From Klenkia soli (GTDB taxonomy: Bacteria; Actinomycetota; Actinomycetes; Mycobacteriales; Geodermatophilaceae): a DNA stretch of 64,000 nucleotides. Made by a program: the position numbers and the translations under genes. The notes beneath the pieces were generated by a model that ran no database searches, had not been told where the DNA came from, and worked only from the letters and a program-made list of their open reading frames with translations. Shown here one piece after another: positions 55,241 through 63,265 of this stretch (positions within the stretch are counted from its first letter, which is position 1; each line of letters opens with the position of its first letter). The stretch lies in NCBI RefSeq assembly GCF_900103975.1, contig NZ_FNIR01000002.1, positions 1 to 64,000 of the forward strand. Direction: 5' to 3'.

Positions 55241-55276
55241 CACTGACGGGCCTCCCGACCGGAAGGCCCGCCAGTG
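55241..55276 (+). promoter_or_regulatory. Stem-loop covering the PIG-L start codon
   Basis: CACTGACGGGCCT (55241-55253) pairs with AGGCCCGCCAGTG (55264-55276) with one mismatch in 13. The GTG start of the PIG-L gene is 55274-55276 and its likely ribosome site GGAAGG (55261-55266) is in the loop and stem. It may be a terminator for the ALDH, a translational switch for the next gene, or both. Confidence 0.45.
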
Positions 55277-56095
55277 TCCCGCCCGCTCACCCTCATGGCC
55301 GTCCACGCCCACCCCGACGACGAGGCGACCTCGACCGGCGGCGTCCTCGCCAGGTACGCCGCCGAGGGCGTCACCACGGTGCTGGTCACCTGCACGGACG
55401 GGGCGCTGGGCGACGCCGGCACGGTCAAGCCCGGCGAGGAGGGCCACTCCACCGCGGAGGTCGTCGCGCTGCGCGCCGCCGAGCTGGCCGAGAGCTGCCG
55501 CATCCTGGGCATCACCCACGCCCACCAGCTGGGCTACCACGACAGCGGGATGATGGGCTGGCCGCAGAACGACGCCGAGGGCGCCTTCTGGACGACGCCG
55601 CTGGAGGAGCCGGTCGCCCGGCTGGCCGAGCTGATCCGCCGGCACCGGCCCGACGTCGTCGTCACCTACGACGAGAACGGCTTCTACGGGCACCCGGACC
55701 ACATCCAGGCCCACCGCATCACCGTCGCCGCCCTCGAGGCCACCGGCTCGGACGCCCGGTTGTACTACTCCACGATCCGGCGCAGCGACTTCGCCCGGTT
55801 CGGCGAGCTGATGCGGGAGGCCGGCGAGGAGTTCCCCGAGCCCGAGGAGGGCCAGGAGCAGCCCGGGTGGGGCGTGGACGACGACCAGGTCGCCGCCGAC
55901 GTCGACGTCACCGCGTTCGCGCAGGCCAAGCGCGATGCCCTGGCCGCGCACACCAGCCAGGTCGAGAACATCTTCTTCCTCAAGCTGCCGCTGGAGGTCT
56001 TCACCGCCGCCATGGGCCGGGAGGCCTTCGTGCAGGCCCGCCCCGCCCGCACCGACGCTGTGCTGCACGACGACCTCTTCCACGGCCTGCGCTGA
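55274..56095 (+). CDS. PIG-L family deacetylase (mycothiol MshB/Mca-like)
   Basis: A 273-residue zinc amidase. AVHAHPDDEAT gives two zinc ligands and the catalytic Asp, and YGHPDHIQAH gives the third ligand. TYDENGFYGHPDH and LGYHDSGM are as in the mycothiol enzymes MshB (deacetylates GlcNAc-Ins) and Mca (cleaves mycothiol conjugates). MAVHAHPDDE at the start is closer to Mca, while its length and GHPDH fit both, so I leave it unresolved. In either case it fits an actinomycete using mycothiol, and detoxification next to an ALDH would make sense. Confidence 0.88.
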   Translation: MSRPLTLMAVHAHPDDEATSTGGVLARYAAEGVTTVLVTCTDGALGDAGTVKPGEEGHSTAEVVALRAAELAESCRILGITHAHQLGYHDSGMMGWPQNDAEGAFWTTPLEEPVARLAELIRRHRPDVVVTYDENGFYGHPDHIQAHRITVAALEATGSDARLYYSTIRRSDFARFGELMREAGEEFPEPEEGQEQPGWGVDDDQVAADVDVTAFAQAKRDALAAHTSQVENIFFLKLPLEVFTAAMGREAFVQARPARTDAVLHDDLFHGLR

Positions 56096-56102
56096 CCCCG
56101 GA

Positions 56103-56126
56103 TCCCGGACACCGCGGTTTCCGGGA
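56103..56126 (+). terminator. Stem-loop after PIG-L gene, resembling the ROK operators
   Basis: TCCCGGACACC (56103-56113) and GGTTTCCGGGA (56116-56126) form an 11-bp stem with one mismatch around GC, starting eight bases after the PIG-L stop. GGATCC flanks it on both sides (56100 and 56131). Position suggests a terminator. The central words ACCGCGGTT and CCGGGA are nearly identical to xylose operator 2, so a protein-binding role is also possible. Confidence 0.5.
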
Positions 56127-56192
56127 ACGGGGATCCGCAGGTGCGGGCACCCGGGCGTTGCTGGTCCGCGGGTGCGTGTCTAGGGTGCGGCT

Positions 56193-56588
56193 GTGACCGC
56201 CACCTACCGGATCGCCGAGGCCGCCGAGCTGCTCGGGGTCAGCGACGACACCGTGCGGCGCTGGATCGACAGCGACCGGCTGGTCGCCCACCGCGGCGAC
56301 CACGGCCCCGCCCAGGTCGACGGCACCGACCTCGCCCGGGTGGCCAAGCAGCTGCACGAGGCGCCCGCGCCCGGCACGACCAGCGGCTCCAGCGCCCGCA
56401 ACCGGCTCACCGGCATCGTCACCCGCGTCGTGCGGGACACCGTGATGGCGCAGGTCGAGATCCAGTGCGGGCCCTACCGCATGGTCTCGCTGATGAGCCG
56501 CGAGGCCGCCGACGAGCTGGGCCTGGAGATCGGCGTCCGCGCGGTCGCCACGGTCAAGGCCACCCAGGTCAGCGTCGACGTCCCCTGA
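56193..56588 (+). CDS. HTH-Mop molybdate-responsive regulator
   Basis: A 131-residue two-domain protein. Residues 3-50 are a MerR/excisionase-type HTH (YRIAEAAELLGVSDDTVRRWID, then LVAHRGDHGPAQVDG). Residues 66-131 are a Mop/TOBE molybdate-binding domain (SARNRLTGIVTRVVRDTVMAQV, MSREAADELGLEIG). It plays the part of ModE with a different DNA-binding domain, as is usual in actinobacteria. GTG at 56193. It lies 28 bases before modA, so it probably senses molybdate and controls the following operon. Confidence 0.88.
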   Translation: MTATYRIAEAAELLGVSDDTVRRWIDSDRLVAHRGDHGPAQVDGTDLARVAKQLHEAPAPGTTSGSSARNRLTGIVTRVVRDTVMAQVEIQCGPYRMVSLMSREAADELGLEIGVRAVATVKATQVSVDVP

Positions 56589-56616
56589 TCCACCCACCCA
56601 CCGAGAGAAGGCACCC

Positions 56617-57435
56617 GTGCGTCTGCGCGCCCTCCCCGTCCTGGCCGTCGCCGGGCTGCTCACCCTGACCGCCTGCGGCGGCTCCTCGTCGTCGTCGGAC
56701 GCCGCGTCGTCGACCTCGGCCGCCGCCTCGAGCTCCGCGGGGGGCGGCGACCTCACCGGCACCCTCACCGTCTTCGCCGCGGCCTCGCTGACCGACGTCT
56801 TCACCGACCTCGGCGACCAGCTGATGGCCGACAACCCCGAGCTCACGATCACCTTCAACTTCGCCGGCAGCTCGGCGCTGGCCACCCAGATCACCCAGGG
56901 CGCGCCCGCCGACGTGTTCGCCAGCGCCAACCAGAAGCAGATGACGGTGGTCACCGACGCCGGGCTGGACGCCGACGACCCGACGGTGTTCACCGAGAAC
57001 GTGCTGGAGATCGCCGTGCCCCCGGGCAACCCGGGCGGCATCACCGGGCTGGCCGACTTCGGCGACGCCGACAAGACGCTGGCGATCTGCGCGCCCGACG
57101 TCCCGTGCGGCGCCGCCGCCGAGACGGTGTTCGCGGCCGCCGGCATCACCGCGCAGCCCGACACCCTCGAGGAGGACGTGCGCGCCGCGCTGACCAAGGT
57201 CGAGCTCGGCGAGGTCGACGCCGCCCTGGTCTACGCCTCCGACGTCCAGGCCGCCGGTGACGGCGTCGAGGGCATCGAGTTCCCCGAGGCCGAGGACGCC
57301 GTCAACGAGTACCCGATCTGCACGCTGACCGGGGCCAGCAACCCCGAGGCGGCCCAGGCGTTCCTCGACCTGGTCGAGTCCGACGAGGGCCAGCAGGCGC
57401 TCACCGACGCCGGTTTCCGGAGCCCGTCCAACTGA
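56617..57435 (+). CDS. modA: Molybdate ABC transporter binding lipoprotein
   Basis: A 272-residue extracellular protein with signal and lipobox LTAC (Cys20), a Ser-rich linker, and the ModA core: LTVFAAASLTDVFTDLG, FNFAGSSALATQI, GAPADVFASANQKQM and the later ALVYASDVQA. The two Ser loops (AAASL, AGSS) are the oxyanion-binding sites. GAGAGAAGG lies before the start at 56617. It belongs to modABC behind the HTH-Mop regulator. Confidence 0.94.
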   Translation: MRLRALPVLAVAGLLTLTACGGSSSSSDAASSTSAAASSSAGGGDLTGTLTVFAAASLTDVFTDLGDQLMADNPELTITFNFAGSSALATQITQGAPADVFASANQKQMTVVTDAGLDADDPTVFTENVLEIAVPPGNPGGITGLADFGDADKTLAICAPDVPCGAAAETVFAAAGITAQPDTLEEDVRAALTKVELGEVDAALVYASDVQAAGDGVEGIEFPEAEDAVNEYPICTLTGASNPEAAQAFLDLVESDEGQQALTDAGFRSPSN

Positions 57436-57488
57436 GCACCGCACTCCGCACACCGCCCCGGCGCCGACGACGGCCCCGGGGCGGTGGC

Positions 57489-58274
57489 GTGCCCGCACCC
57501 CTGCTGGTCCCGGCGCTGGTCGGCGTCGCGTTCCTGGTCCTGCCCCTGCTCGGGCTGCTGATCCGCGCGCCCTGGTCGGACCTGTGGCCGCAGCTGACCC
57601 AGCCCCAGGTCGGCCAGGCGCTGCGGTTGTCGCTGGTGAGCGCGACGCTGGCCACCCTGGTGTCGCTGGTCCTCGGGGTGCCGATCGCGTGGGTGCTCGC
57701 CCGCTCGACGCTGCCGGGCCGGTCGGTGCTGCGGGCGCTGGTCACCGTGCCGCTGGTGCTGCCGCCGGTCGTCGGCGGCGTCGCGCTGTTCCTGGTGCTG
57801 GGTCGGCAGGGGATCCTGGGCCGGTACCTGTACGAGGAGTTCGACTACACGATCCCGTTCACCACGACCGCGGTCGTCATCGCCGAGACGTTCGTGGCCA
57901 TGCCGTTCCTGGTGATCAGCGTCGAGGGCGCGCTGCGGGCCGCCGACGCCCGGTTCGAGGACGCCGCCGCCACCCTGGGCGCGAACCGGTGGACGACGTT
58001 CCGCCGGGTCACGCTGCCGCTGGTGGCCCCGGGCGTCGCCGCCGGCGCGGTGCTCTGCTGGGCCCGCGCGCTGGGCGAGTTCGGCGCGACCATCACCTTC
58101 GCCGGCAACTTCCCGGGGACCACGCAGACCATGCCGCTGGCGGTCTACCTGGCCCTGCAGAGCAACCCCGAGGGCGCGATCGTGCTCTCGCTGGTGCTGC
58201 TGTTCGTCTCCCTGGCCACCCTCCTGCTGCTGCGGGACCGCTGGCTGGGCCGGTCCGGGGCGCCGCTCGCGTGA
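57489..58274 (+). CDS. modB: Molybdate ABC transporter permease
   Basis: A 261-residue membrane protein with six hydrophobic segments. The permease EAA loop is DAAATLGANRWTTFRRVTLP, preceded by PLVLPPVVGGVALFLVLGR, which are ModB marks. GTG at 57489 is the first standard start. The frame is, however, open and protein-like back to a CTG overlapping the modA stop at 57432, giving an extra Arg-rich N-terminus (TPPRRRRRPRGGG) of the sort expected on the cytoplasmic side. The true start may be that CTG. It overlaps modC by GTGA. Confidence 0.92.
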   Translation: MPAPLLVPALVGVAFLVLPLLGLLIRAPWSDLWPQLTQPQVGQALRLSLVSATLATLVSLVLGVPIAWVLARSTLPGRSVLRALVTVPLVLPPVVGGVALFLVLGRQGILGRYLYEEFDYTIPFTTTAVVIAETFVAMPFLVISVEGALRAADARFEDAAATLGANRWTTFRRVTLPLVAPGVAAGAVLCWARALGEFGATITFAGNFPGTTQTMPLAVYLALQSNPEGAIVLSLVLLFVSLATLLLLRDRWLGRSGAPLA

Positions 58275-59329
58275 GCCTGCGTGCGCACGTCGTCGTCCAG
58301 CGGGGGGCGCTGCTGGTCGACGTCGACCTGACCGTCGCCGACGGCGAGGTGCTGGCCGTGCTGGGTCCCAACGGCGCCGGCAAGTCCACGGTGCTGCGGG
58401 TGCTGGCCGGGTTGCTGGCCCCCGACGGCGGCCGGGTGGCCATCGACGTCCCGGGTGGTGAGCTGGTGTGGGACGGCGACCAGCGGCACGTGCCCGCGCA
58501 CGAGCGGCCGCTGGGCATGGTGTTCCAGGACCACCTGCTCTTCCCGCACCTGAGCACCACCGACAACGTGGCCTTCGGCCTGCGGACCCGGGGCGTACGC
58601 AAGGCCCAGGCCCGGACGACGGCGGCCGCCTGGTTGGCGAGGGTCGGGTTGGCCGAGTTCGGCGACCGGCGGCCCACCCAGCTCTCCGGCGGCCAGGCGC
58701 AGCGGGCGGCGCTGGCCCGGGCGCTGGTGGGCGAGCCGCGGTTGCTGCTGCTCGACGAGCCGCTGAGCGCGCTGGACGCCCGCACCCGGCTGACCGTGCG
58801 GGCCGAGCTGCGCCGGCACCTGGCCGAGTTCGGCGGGTGCACCGTGCTGGTCAGCCACGACCCGGTCGACGCGATGGCGCTGGCCGACCGGGTCGTGGTG
58901 GTCGAGGACGGCGTCGTCGTGCAGGAGGGGACGCCGGCCGAGGTCGCCCGGATGCCGCGGACGGACTACGTCGCCCGGCTGGTCGGGCTGTCCCTGCTCC
59001 CGGGCACGGCGTCGGGCACGCGCGTGGACCTCGACGGCGGTGGCCTGGTGTGGACCGGGGAGGAGGCCGCGGGCGAGGTGTTCGTCGCCGTCCGGCCCGA
59101 GACCGTGTCGCTCTACCTCGCGCGGCCCGACGGCAGCCCGCGCAACGTCTGGGCCCTGACCCTGGTGGCGGCCACGCCGCACGGGTCGACGGTGCGCTGC
59201 GACCTCGACGGCGAGGTGCCGCTCACCGCGGACGTCACCGCGACGGCGTTCGCCGAGCTGGGCCTGGTGCCCGGTGCGCAGGTGTGGGCGAGCGTCAAGG
59301 CCTCGGAGATCGCGGTCTACCCCCGCTGA
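58271..59329 (+). CDS. modC: Molybdate ABC transporter ATPase with Mop domain
   Basis: A 352-residue ATPase. Walker A GPNGAGKST is near residue 37; GMVFQDHLLFPHLS is the Q-loop; LSGGQAQR, LLLLDEPLSALD and VSHDP complete the site. The C-terminal 70 residues are a single Mop/TOBE domain (VRPETVSLYL, LVPGAQVWASVKASEIAVY) that binds molybdate and may inhibit the transporter. GTG overlaps the modB stop. Last gene of the operon. Confidence 0.94.
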   Translation: MSLRAHVVVQRGALLVDVDLTVADGEVLAVLGPNGAGKSTVLRVLAGLLAPDGGRVAIDVPGGELVWDGDQRHVPAHERPLGMVFQDHLLFPHLSTTDNVAFGLRTRGVRKAQARTTAAAWLARVGLAEFGDRRPTQLSGGQAQRAALARALVGEPRLLLLDEPLSALDARTRLTVRAELRRHLAEFGGCTVLVSHDPVDAMALADRVVVVEDGVVVQEGTPAEVARMPRTDYVARLVGLSLLPGTASGTRVDLDGGGLVWTGEEAAGEVFVAVRPETVSLYLARPDGSPRNVWALTLVAATPHGSTVRCDLDGEVPLTADVTATAFAELGLVPGAQVWASVKASEIAVYPR

Positions 59330-59381
59330 CCGCCGCAGCCCGGCGGGGAGGACGCCCTCCCCGCCGACCTGCAGCAGCGGC

Positions 59382-59981
59382 TCAGGAAGTGATCTTGGCG
59401 CTGATCTCGGCGAGCCGGCGGCCCTGGTAGCGGGCGGCGGCGAGCGCGGCGTCCGAGGCGGCGTCGGCGTCCCCGCCCGAGGCGACGGAGGTGCCGTAGG
59501 GGTTGCCGCCCGCGGCGAACAGCAGCGGGTCGGTGTAGCCCGGCGGGACGATGACCGCACCGAAGTGCGAGAACACGTTGAACAGCGTCAGGATCGTGGA
59601 CTCGTTGCCGCCGTGGGTGTTCTGCGCGCTGGTGAACGCCGTCGCCCCGCGGTTCGCGAGCTTGCCGGTGGCCCACAGGCCGCCGAGGGTGTCGATGAAC
59701 CCCTTGAGCTGCGCGGACGGCGTGCCGAAGCGGGTCGGGGTGCCCAGCGCGTAGCCGTCGGCCCACTCCAGGTCGTCCGGGGTCGCCAGCGGGACGTCGG
59801 CCACCGAGTCGGCGTGCGCGCGCCAGGCCGGGTTCGCGTCGATCGCGGCGTCGGGGGCCGTCTCGGCGACGCGGCGGAGGCGGACCTCCGCGCCGGCGTC
59901 CTCGGCGCCCTGGGCGAGGGCCTGGGCGATCTGGTGCGTGTTGCCGGTGGACGAGTAGTAGACGACGGCGATCTTGGTCAT
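59382..59981 (-). CDS. wrbA: NAD(P)H:quinone oxidoreductase WrbA
   Basis: A 199-residue flavodoxin-fold enzyme. VVYYSSTGNTHQIAQAL binds the FMN phosphate. GTPTRFGTPSAQLKGFID and the long insert with FTSAQNTHGGNESTIL, then GGNPYGTSVASGGD, are the WrbA signature. It reduces quinones by two electrons, avoiding semiquinones. ATG at 59981 has GGAGG about nine bases upstream. It is divergent from the TetR gene at 60266, its likely regulator. The gap before it contains GACG-ATTG-CGTC (60006-60017) and two GGTAGAT words on the minus strand. Confidence 0.94.
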   Translation of the reverse strand: MTKIAVVYYSSTGNTHQIAQALAQGAEDAGAEVRLRRVAETAPDAAIDANPAWRAHADSVADVPLATPDDLEWADGYALGTPTRFGTPSAQLKGFIDTLGGLWATGKLANRGATAFTSAQNTHGGNESTILTLFNVFSHFGAVIVPPGYTDPLLFAAGGNPYGTSVASGGDADAASDAALAAARYQGRRLAEISAKITS

Positions 59982-60215
59982 GCGGGAGAAGCCTCCGGGG
60001 TGTGGACGATTGCGTCCTCAACCATCTACCCCGGTCGGCCAGATCTACCCGTCGCGCCCGGGGCGGACGACGGGCCGGCGCAGCGGCCACCGGAAGGGCG
60101 GCGTGCCGGGTCCGCCGGGCGGGACGGGGCGGCGGGTCCGGGTGGTGTGCGGCGGGACGGGGTGAGCGGGCACGACTGCTCCTCGGGTGGGGGTGGTTCC
60201 ACGGTCTCATACTTG

Positions 60216-60231
60216 CTTGTCAGCCGACAAG
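60216..60231. promoter_or_regulatory. TetR operator-like palindrome
   Basis: CTTGTC (60216-60221) and GACAAG (60226-60231) are perfect arms around AGCC, in the AT-rich part of the 284-base divergent gap and 35 bases before the TetR start. TACTTG just upstream and AAGTAA just after extend the symmetry loosely. This size and position are classical for TetR autoregulation. The rest of the gap (60020-60190) is GC-rich with no gene or clear signal. Confidence 0.6.
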
Positions 60232-60265
60232 TAAATGAGCTGAGCCGGGATGGGAGAGTGTCGGG

Positions 60266-60868
60266 GTGCCGGGACCGGTGGTGCGCAGGACGCAGGACCA
60301 GCGCCGTGCGGAGACCGAGCGCCGGGTGCTGGACGCCGCGGTGCAGCTCATCGCCCGCAAGGGCTCCCGCGCGGTGACGCTGGCCGAGGTGGGCCGGGCT
60401 GCCGGGTACAGCCGCGGCATCGTGCACTCGCACTTCGGCAGCCGCGAGCAGCTGATCGAGGCCGTCGTCCGCGACGCCCAGCGCTTCCCCGTCCCCGGCA
60501 CGACCGGGACCGGGCTGGACCGGCTCGCCACCCTGGTCGAGGCCTACCTCGGCAACGTGCACGCCCGCCGGCCGGCCACCGGGGCCTTCCTGCTGATGTG
60601 GGCCGAGTCGGTGGCCTCCGAACCGGTGCTCGGACCGCTCTACGCCGAGCGGGACCGGTCCTTCCGGCAGTCCCTGGCCGACGTCGTCCGCGACGGGATC
60701 GCCGACGGCTCGGTCCGGGCCGACGCCGACCCGGACGCCGTGGGGGTCCTCCTGCTGGGGTTGCTCCGCGGCATCGGCATGCAGCAGGTCTCCCCGGCCG
60801 GGGTGTCGGTCGACGCCGTCCTCGCCGAGCAGGTCGTCGAGCTGCTCCGGCGCGGCCTGGCGGCCTGA
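60266..60868 (+). CDS. TetR-family transcriptional regulator
   Basis: A 200-residue repressor with HTH at about residues 15-60 (VTLAEVGRAAGYSRGIVHSHF) and a TetR_C-type helical ligand domain. GTG at 60266. A good palindromic operator lies 35 bases upstream. It is divergent from wrbA, so a quinone or electrophile-like inducer is plausible but unproven. It converges with the light-sensor phosphatase after five bases. Confidence 0.91.
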   Translation: MPGPVVRRTQDQRRAETERRVLDAAVQLIARKGSRAVTLAEVGRAAGYSRGIVHSHFGSREQLIEAVVRDAQRFPVPGTTGTGLDRLATLVEAYLGNVHARRPATGAFLLMWAESVASEPVLGPLYAERDRSFRQSLADVVRDGIADGSVRADADPDAVGVLLLGLLRGIGMQQVSPAGVSVDAVLAEQVVELLRRGLAA

Positions 60869-60873
60869 GCGGC

Positions 60874-63147
60874 TCACCCGGGGCGGGGGACCCCCAGGCG
60901 CACCACGAGGACGGCGACGTCGTCCGAGCGGTCCACCACCAGGTCGTCGACGCCCCGGCAGGCGTCGTCCGGCGTCGCGGCGGCGGGCATGGCCGCCCAC
61001 CGCTCGTGCAGCCGGGCGATGCCCTCGTCGATGTCGCGGACCCGGCCACCGGCCAGGCTGGGCTGCTCGATGAGCCCGTCGGTGTAGAGCAGCAGCTGGC
61101 TGCCGGCGGGCAGCTCGCGGGTGGTGCAGGCGCGGGGCGGCCGCTCGTGGGACAGGCCGGTGCCCAGCAGCAGCCCGTGCTCGTCGCAGAAGACCTCCAC
61201 CGCCCCCTCGGGGGTGCGCACGAGCACCGGCGGGTGGCCGGCGTTCGCGCACTCGACCACCCAGGAGCCGCCGCCCTGCGGGTCCCCGGACGGGGTGGCG
61301 CGCATCAGCGCAGCGGTGGCCACGACCGGCAGCCCGAGGACGCCGAGCAACCGGTCCACCCGGGCCAGCACCGCGGCCGGGTCGGGGGCGTCGGTGGCCC
61401 AGGCCTCGGAGCGGATCAGCCCCCGCAGCTGGCCCATGGCGGCCGCCGCGGTGATGTCGTGGCCGGCGACGTCGCCGATCACGACGCCGACGGCACCCCC
61501 GGGCAGCGGCAGCAGGTCGTAGAAGTCCCCGCCCACGGCGGCCGCGGTCGAGGCGGCGGTGTAGTGCGCCGCCGCGGCCAGCCCGGGGATGGCGGGCAGC
61601 TCGGGGAGCAGCGCGTGCTGCAGGGTCTCGGCGACCGAGGCCTCCTGGCTGAACCGCCGGGCGTTGTCCAGCGCCTGGCCGGCCCGCCGGCCGAGGTCCC
61701 GGGCGACCTCGACGTCGTCCTGGTGGAAACCCGCCGGGTCCTCGCGGACCAGGACGAAGACACCCCACGTGCGGGAGCGCGAGGTCAGCGGGATGGCCAC
61801 CACCGAGCCGGTGCCCAGGGTGGCCAGGGTGTCGGTCCCGTGCAGCCGCCGGCTCCACGGCCGCATGCCCTCGTCGGTCAGCCCGGCCAGCACCACGGGC
61901 TGGCCGGTCGCCATGGCGACGGCGTTGGGTGAGGTGTCGGGGAAGCGTCGGCCCAGGTACTGCGCGGACATGGTGTCCAGCGCCTCGCGCGCGGCCTCGC
62001 CGGCGCGGTGCTCGGCGACCACCGAGGTGACCACGCCCTCGTCGTCCACCTCGGAGATGGCCACCCAGTCGGCCAGCAGCGGCACGCACAACCGGGCCGT
62101 GCGCTGCTGCAGCTCGGCCATGTCCAGGCTGGCGCCCAGCTGGGTCGTCGCCTCGGCCATCAGGGCCAGGCGTGCGCGGGCGGCCTCGGCGACCGCCCGG
62201 TCCCGCTCGGCCGCCCTCCGTGCCGACTGCTCGGCGGCCAGCGCGGCGTCGCGCTCGGCGTCGGCGACCACCCGGGCCGTGACGTCGGTCTGCACGCCGA
62301 CGAAGCTCACCAGCTCGCCCGCGCCGTCCCGGACCGGGCTGATCGCCACGTGGTTCCAGAAGGCGGTGCCGTCGGGGCGGTGGTTGAGCAGGGTGACCGC
62401 CGTCGACCGGCCCGCGTCCAGGTCGGCGACCATCTGCGCGACGGCGGCCGGGTCGGTGGCCGGGCCCTGCAGGAACTTGCAGTTGCGGCCGACCGACTGC
62501 TCGACGGTGTACCCGGTGACCCGGGTGAACGCGGGGTTGACCCAGACCAGCGGGTTCCCCGGCTGCCGGGGGTCGGAGATGGTGAAGCAGATGTCGGTGG
62601 CCAGGACGGCCCGCTCGCGCAGGGCCTGCATCACCTGGTCGGGGTCGGCGGCACCGCGGGGTTGCTCGACCGGGAGGAAGACCAGCAGCGACAGCTGGTC
62701 GCCGTCGGTGTCCAGCGGGAAGCCGGTGGCCCAGACGACCGGGCCGGGCTCGCCGTCCTCGTCGGTGCCCCGGACGCGGACGGGCTCCCCGGCCAGCGGG
62801 TCGCCGGCGGCGATGCGGCTCAGCGGCTCGCTCGTGGCGGCGAGCGGGGTGCCGTCGATGTCGGTGACCCCGGCCGCGGCGGCCCACCGGTCGGTGGCCA
62901 CCGGCAGTCGCACGTCACCGGCCAGGGCGAGGGCGGCGGTGTTGGCGTAGGTGACCTGGCCCGACGACCGGTCGACCAGCAGCACCGCGACGGGGGAGTC
63001 CCCCAGCACGCGGGACAGCAGGAGCGGTCCGGCGGCGTGCGACGCGCCGGTCAGCGCGTCGTTCGCCGGGCCGACCACCGAGGTCTGCAGCTGGTCCGTC
63101 GACGAGCTCGGCGAGGTGTCGCCGGACCCGCCGGCGCTGGTGTGCAC
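60874..63147 (-). CDS. Blue-light LOV-PAS-GAF-SpoIIE serine phosphatase
   Basis: A 757-residue four-domain protein. Residues 45-160 are a PAS domain without a cofactor motif. Residues 175-292 are a LOV domain with photoactive Cys223 in GRNCKFLQ, FMN contacts Asn255 (LLNHRPDG) and Asn265 (FWNH), and the signalling Gln286 (GVQTDVT). Residues 292-335 are an Ala/Arg/Glu coiled coil. Residues 336-500 are GAF. Residues 525-757 are a PPM/SpoIIE phosphatase with metal Asps in VGGDFYD and GDVAGHD. No transmembrane segment. By family, light relieves or drives dephosphorylation of an anti-anti-sigma factor. The RsbW-like kinase is divergent next door. ATG-equivalent start at 63147 (GTG). Confidence 0.93.
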   Translation of the reverse strand: MHTSAGGSGDTSPSSSTDQLQTSVVGPANDALTGASHAAGPLLLSRVLGDSPVAVLLVDRSSGQVTYANTAALALAGDVRLPVATDRWAAAAGVTDIDGTPLAATSEPLSRIAAGDPLAGEPVRVRGTDEDGEPGPVVWATGFPLDTDGDQLSLLVFLPVEQPRGAADPDQVMQALRERAVLATDICFTISDPRQPGNPLVWVNPAFTRVTGYTVEQSVGRNCKFLQGPATDPAAVAQMVADLDAGRSTAVTLLNHRPDGTAFWNHVAISPVRDGAGELVSFVGVQTDVTARVVADAERDAALAAEQSARRAAERDRAVAEAARARLALMAEATTQLGASLDMAELQQRTARLCVPLLADWVAISEVDDEGVVTSVVAEHRAGEAAREALDTMSAQYLGRRFPDTSPNAVAMATGQPVVLAGLTDEGMRPWSRRLHGTDTLATLGTGSVVAIPLTSRSRTWGVFVLVREDPAGFHQDDVEVARDLGRRAGQALDNARRFSQEASVAETLQHALLPELPAIPGLAAAAHYTAASTAAAVGGDFYDLLPLPGGAVGVVIGDVAGHDITAAAAMGQLRGLIRSEAWATDAPDPAAVLARVDRLLGVLGLPVVATAALMRATPSGDPQGGGSWVVECANAGHPPVLVRTPEGAVEVFCDEHGLLLGTGLSHERPPRACTTRELPAGSQLLLYTDGLIEQPSLAGGRVRDIDEGIARLHERWAAMPAAATPDDACRGVDDLVVDRSDDVAVLVVRLGVPRPG

Positions 63148-63265
63148 CTCGCAAGGCTAGAGCATTTACGCAGGTGGTCCTGGGGGGCCGTGCGCGGTGC
63201 CGGTGGTCGGCGGGTCGTCGGGCTGCGCCCGTGCCACACTCGCCGGGATCGAGCGAGGAGGATCC

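Noticed and set aside
59982-60265. Possible small gene in the wrbA-TetR gap
   Set aside because: The frames here give only Pro/Arg/Gly-rich peptides without a ribosome site. The gap is better explained as divergent regulatory DNA with a TetR operator.
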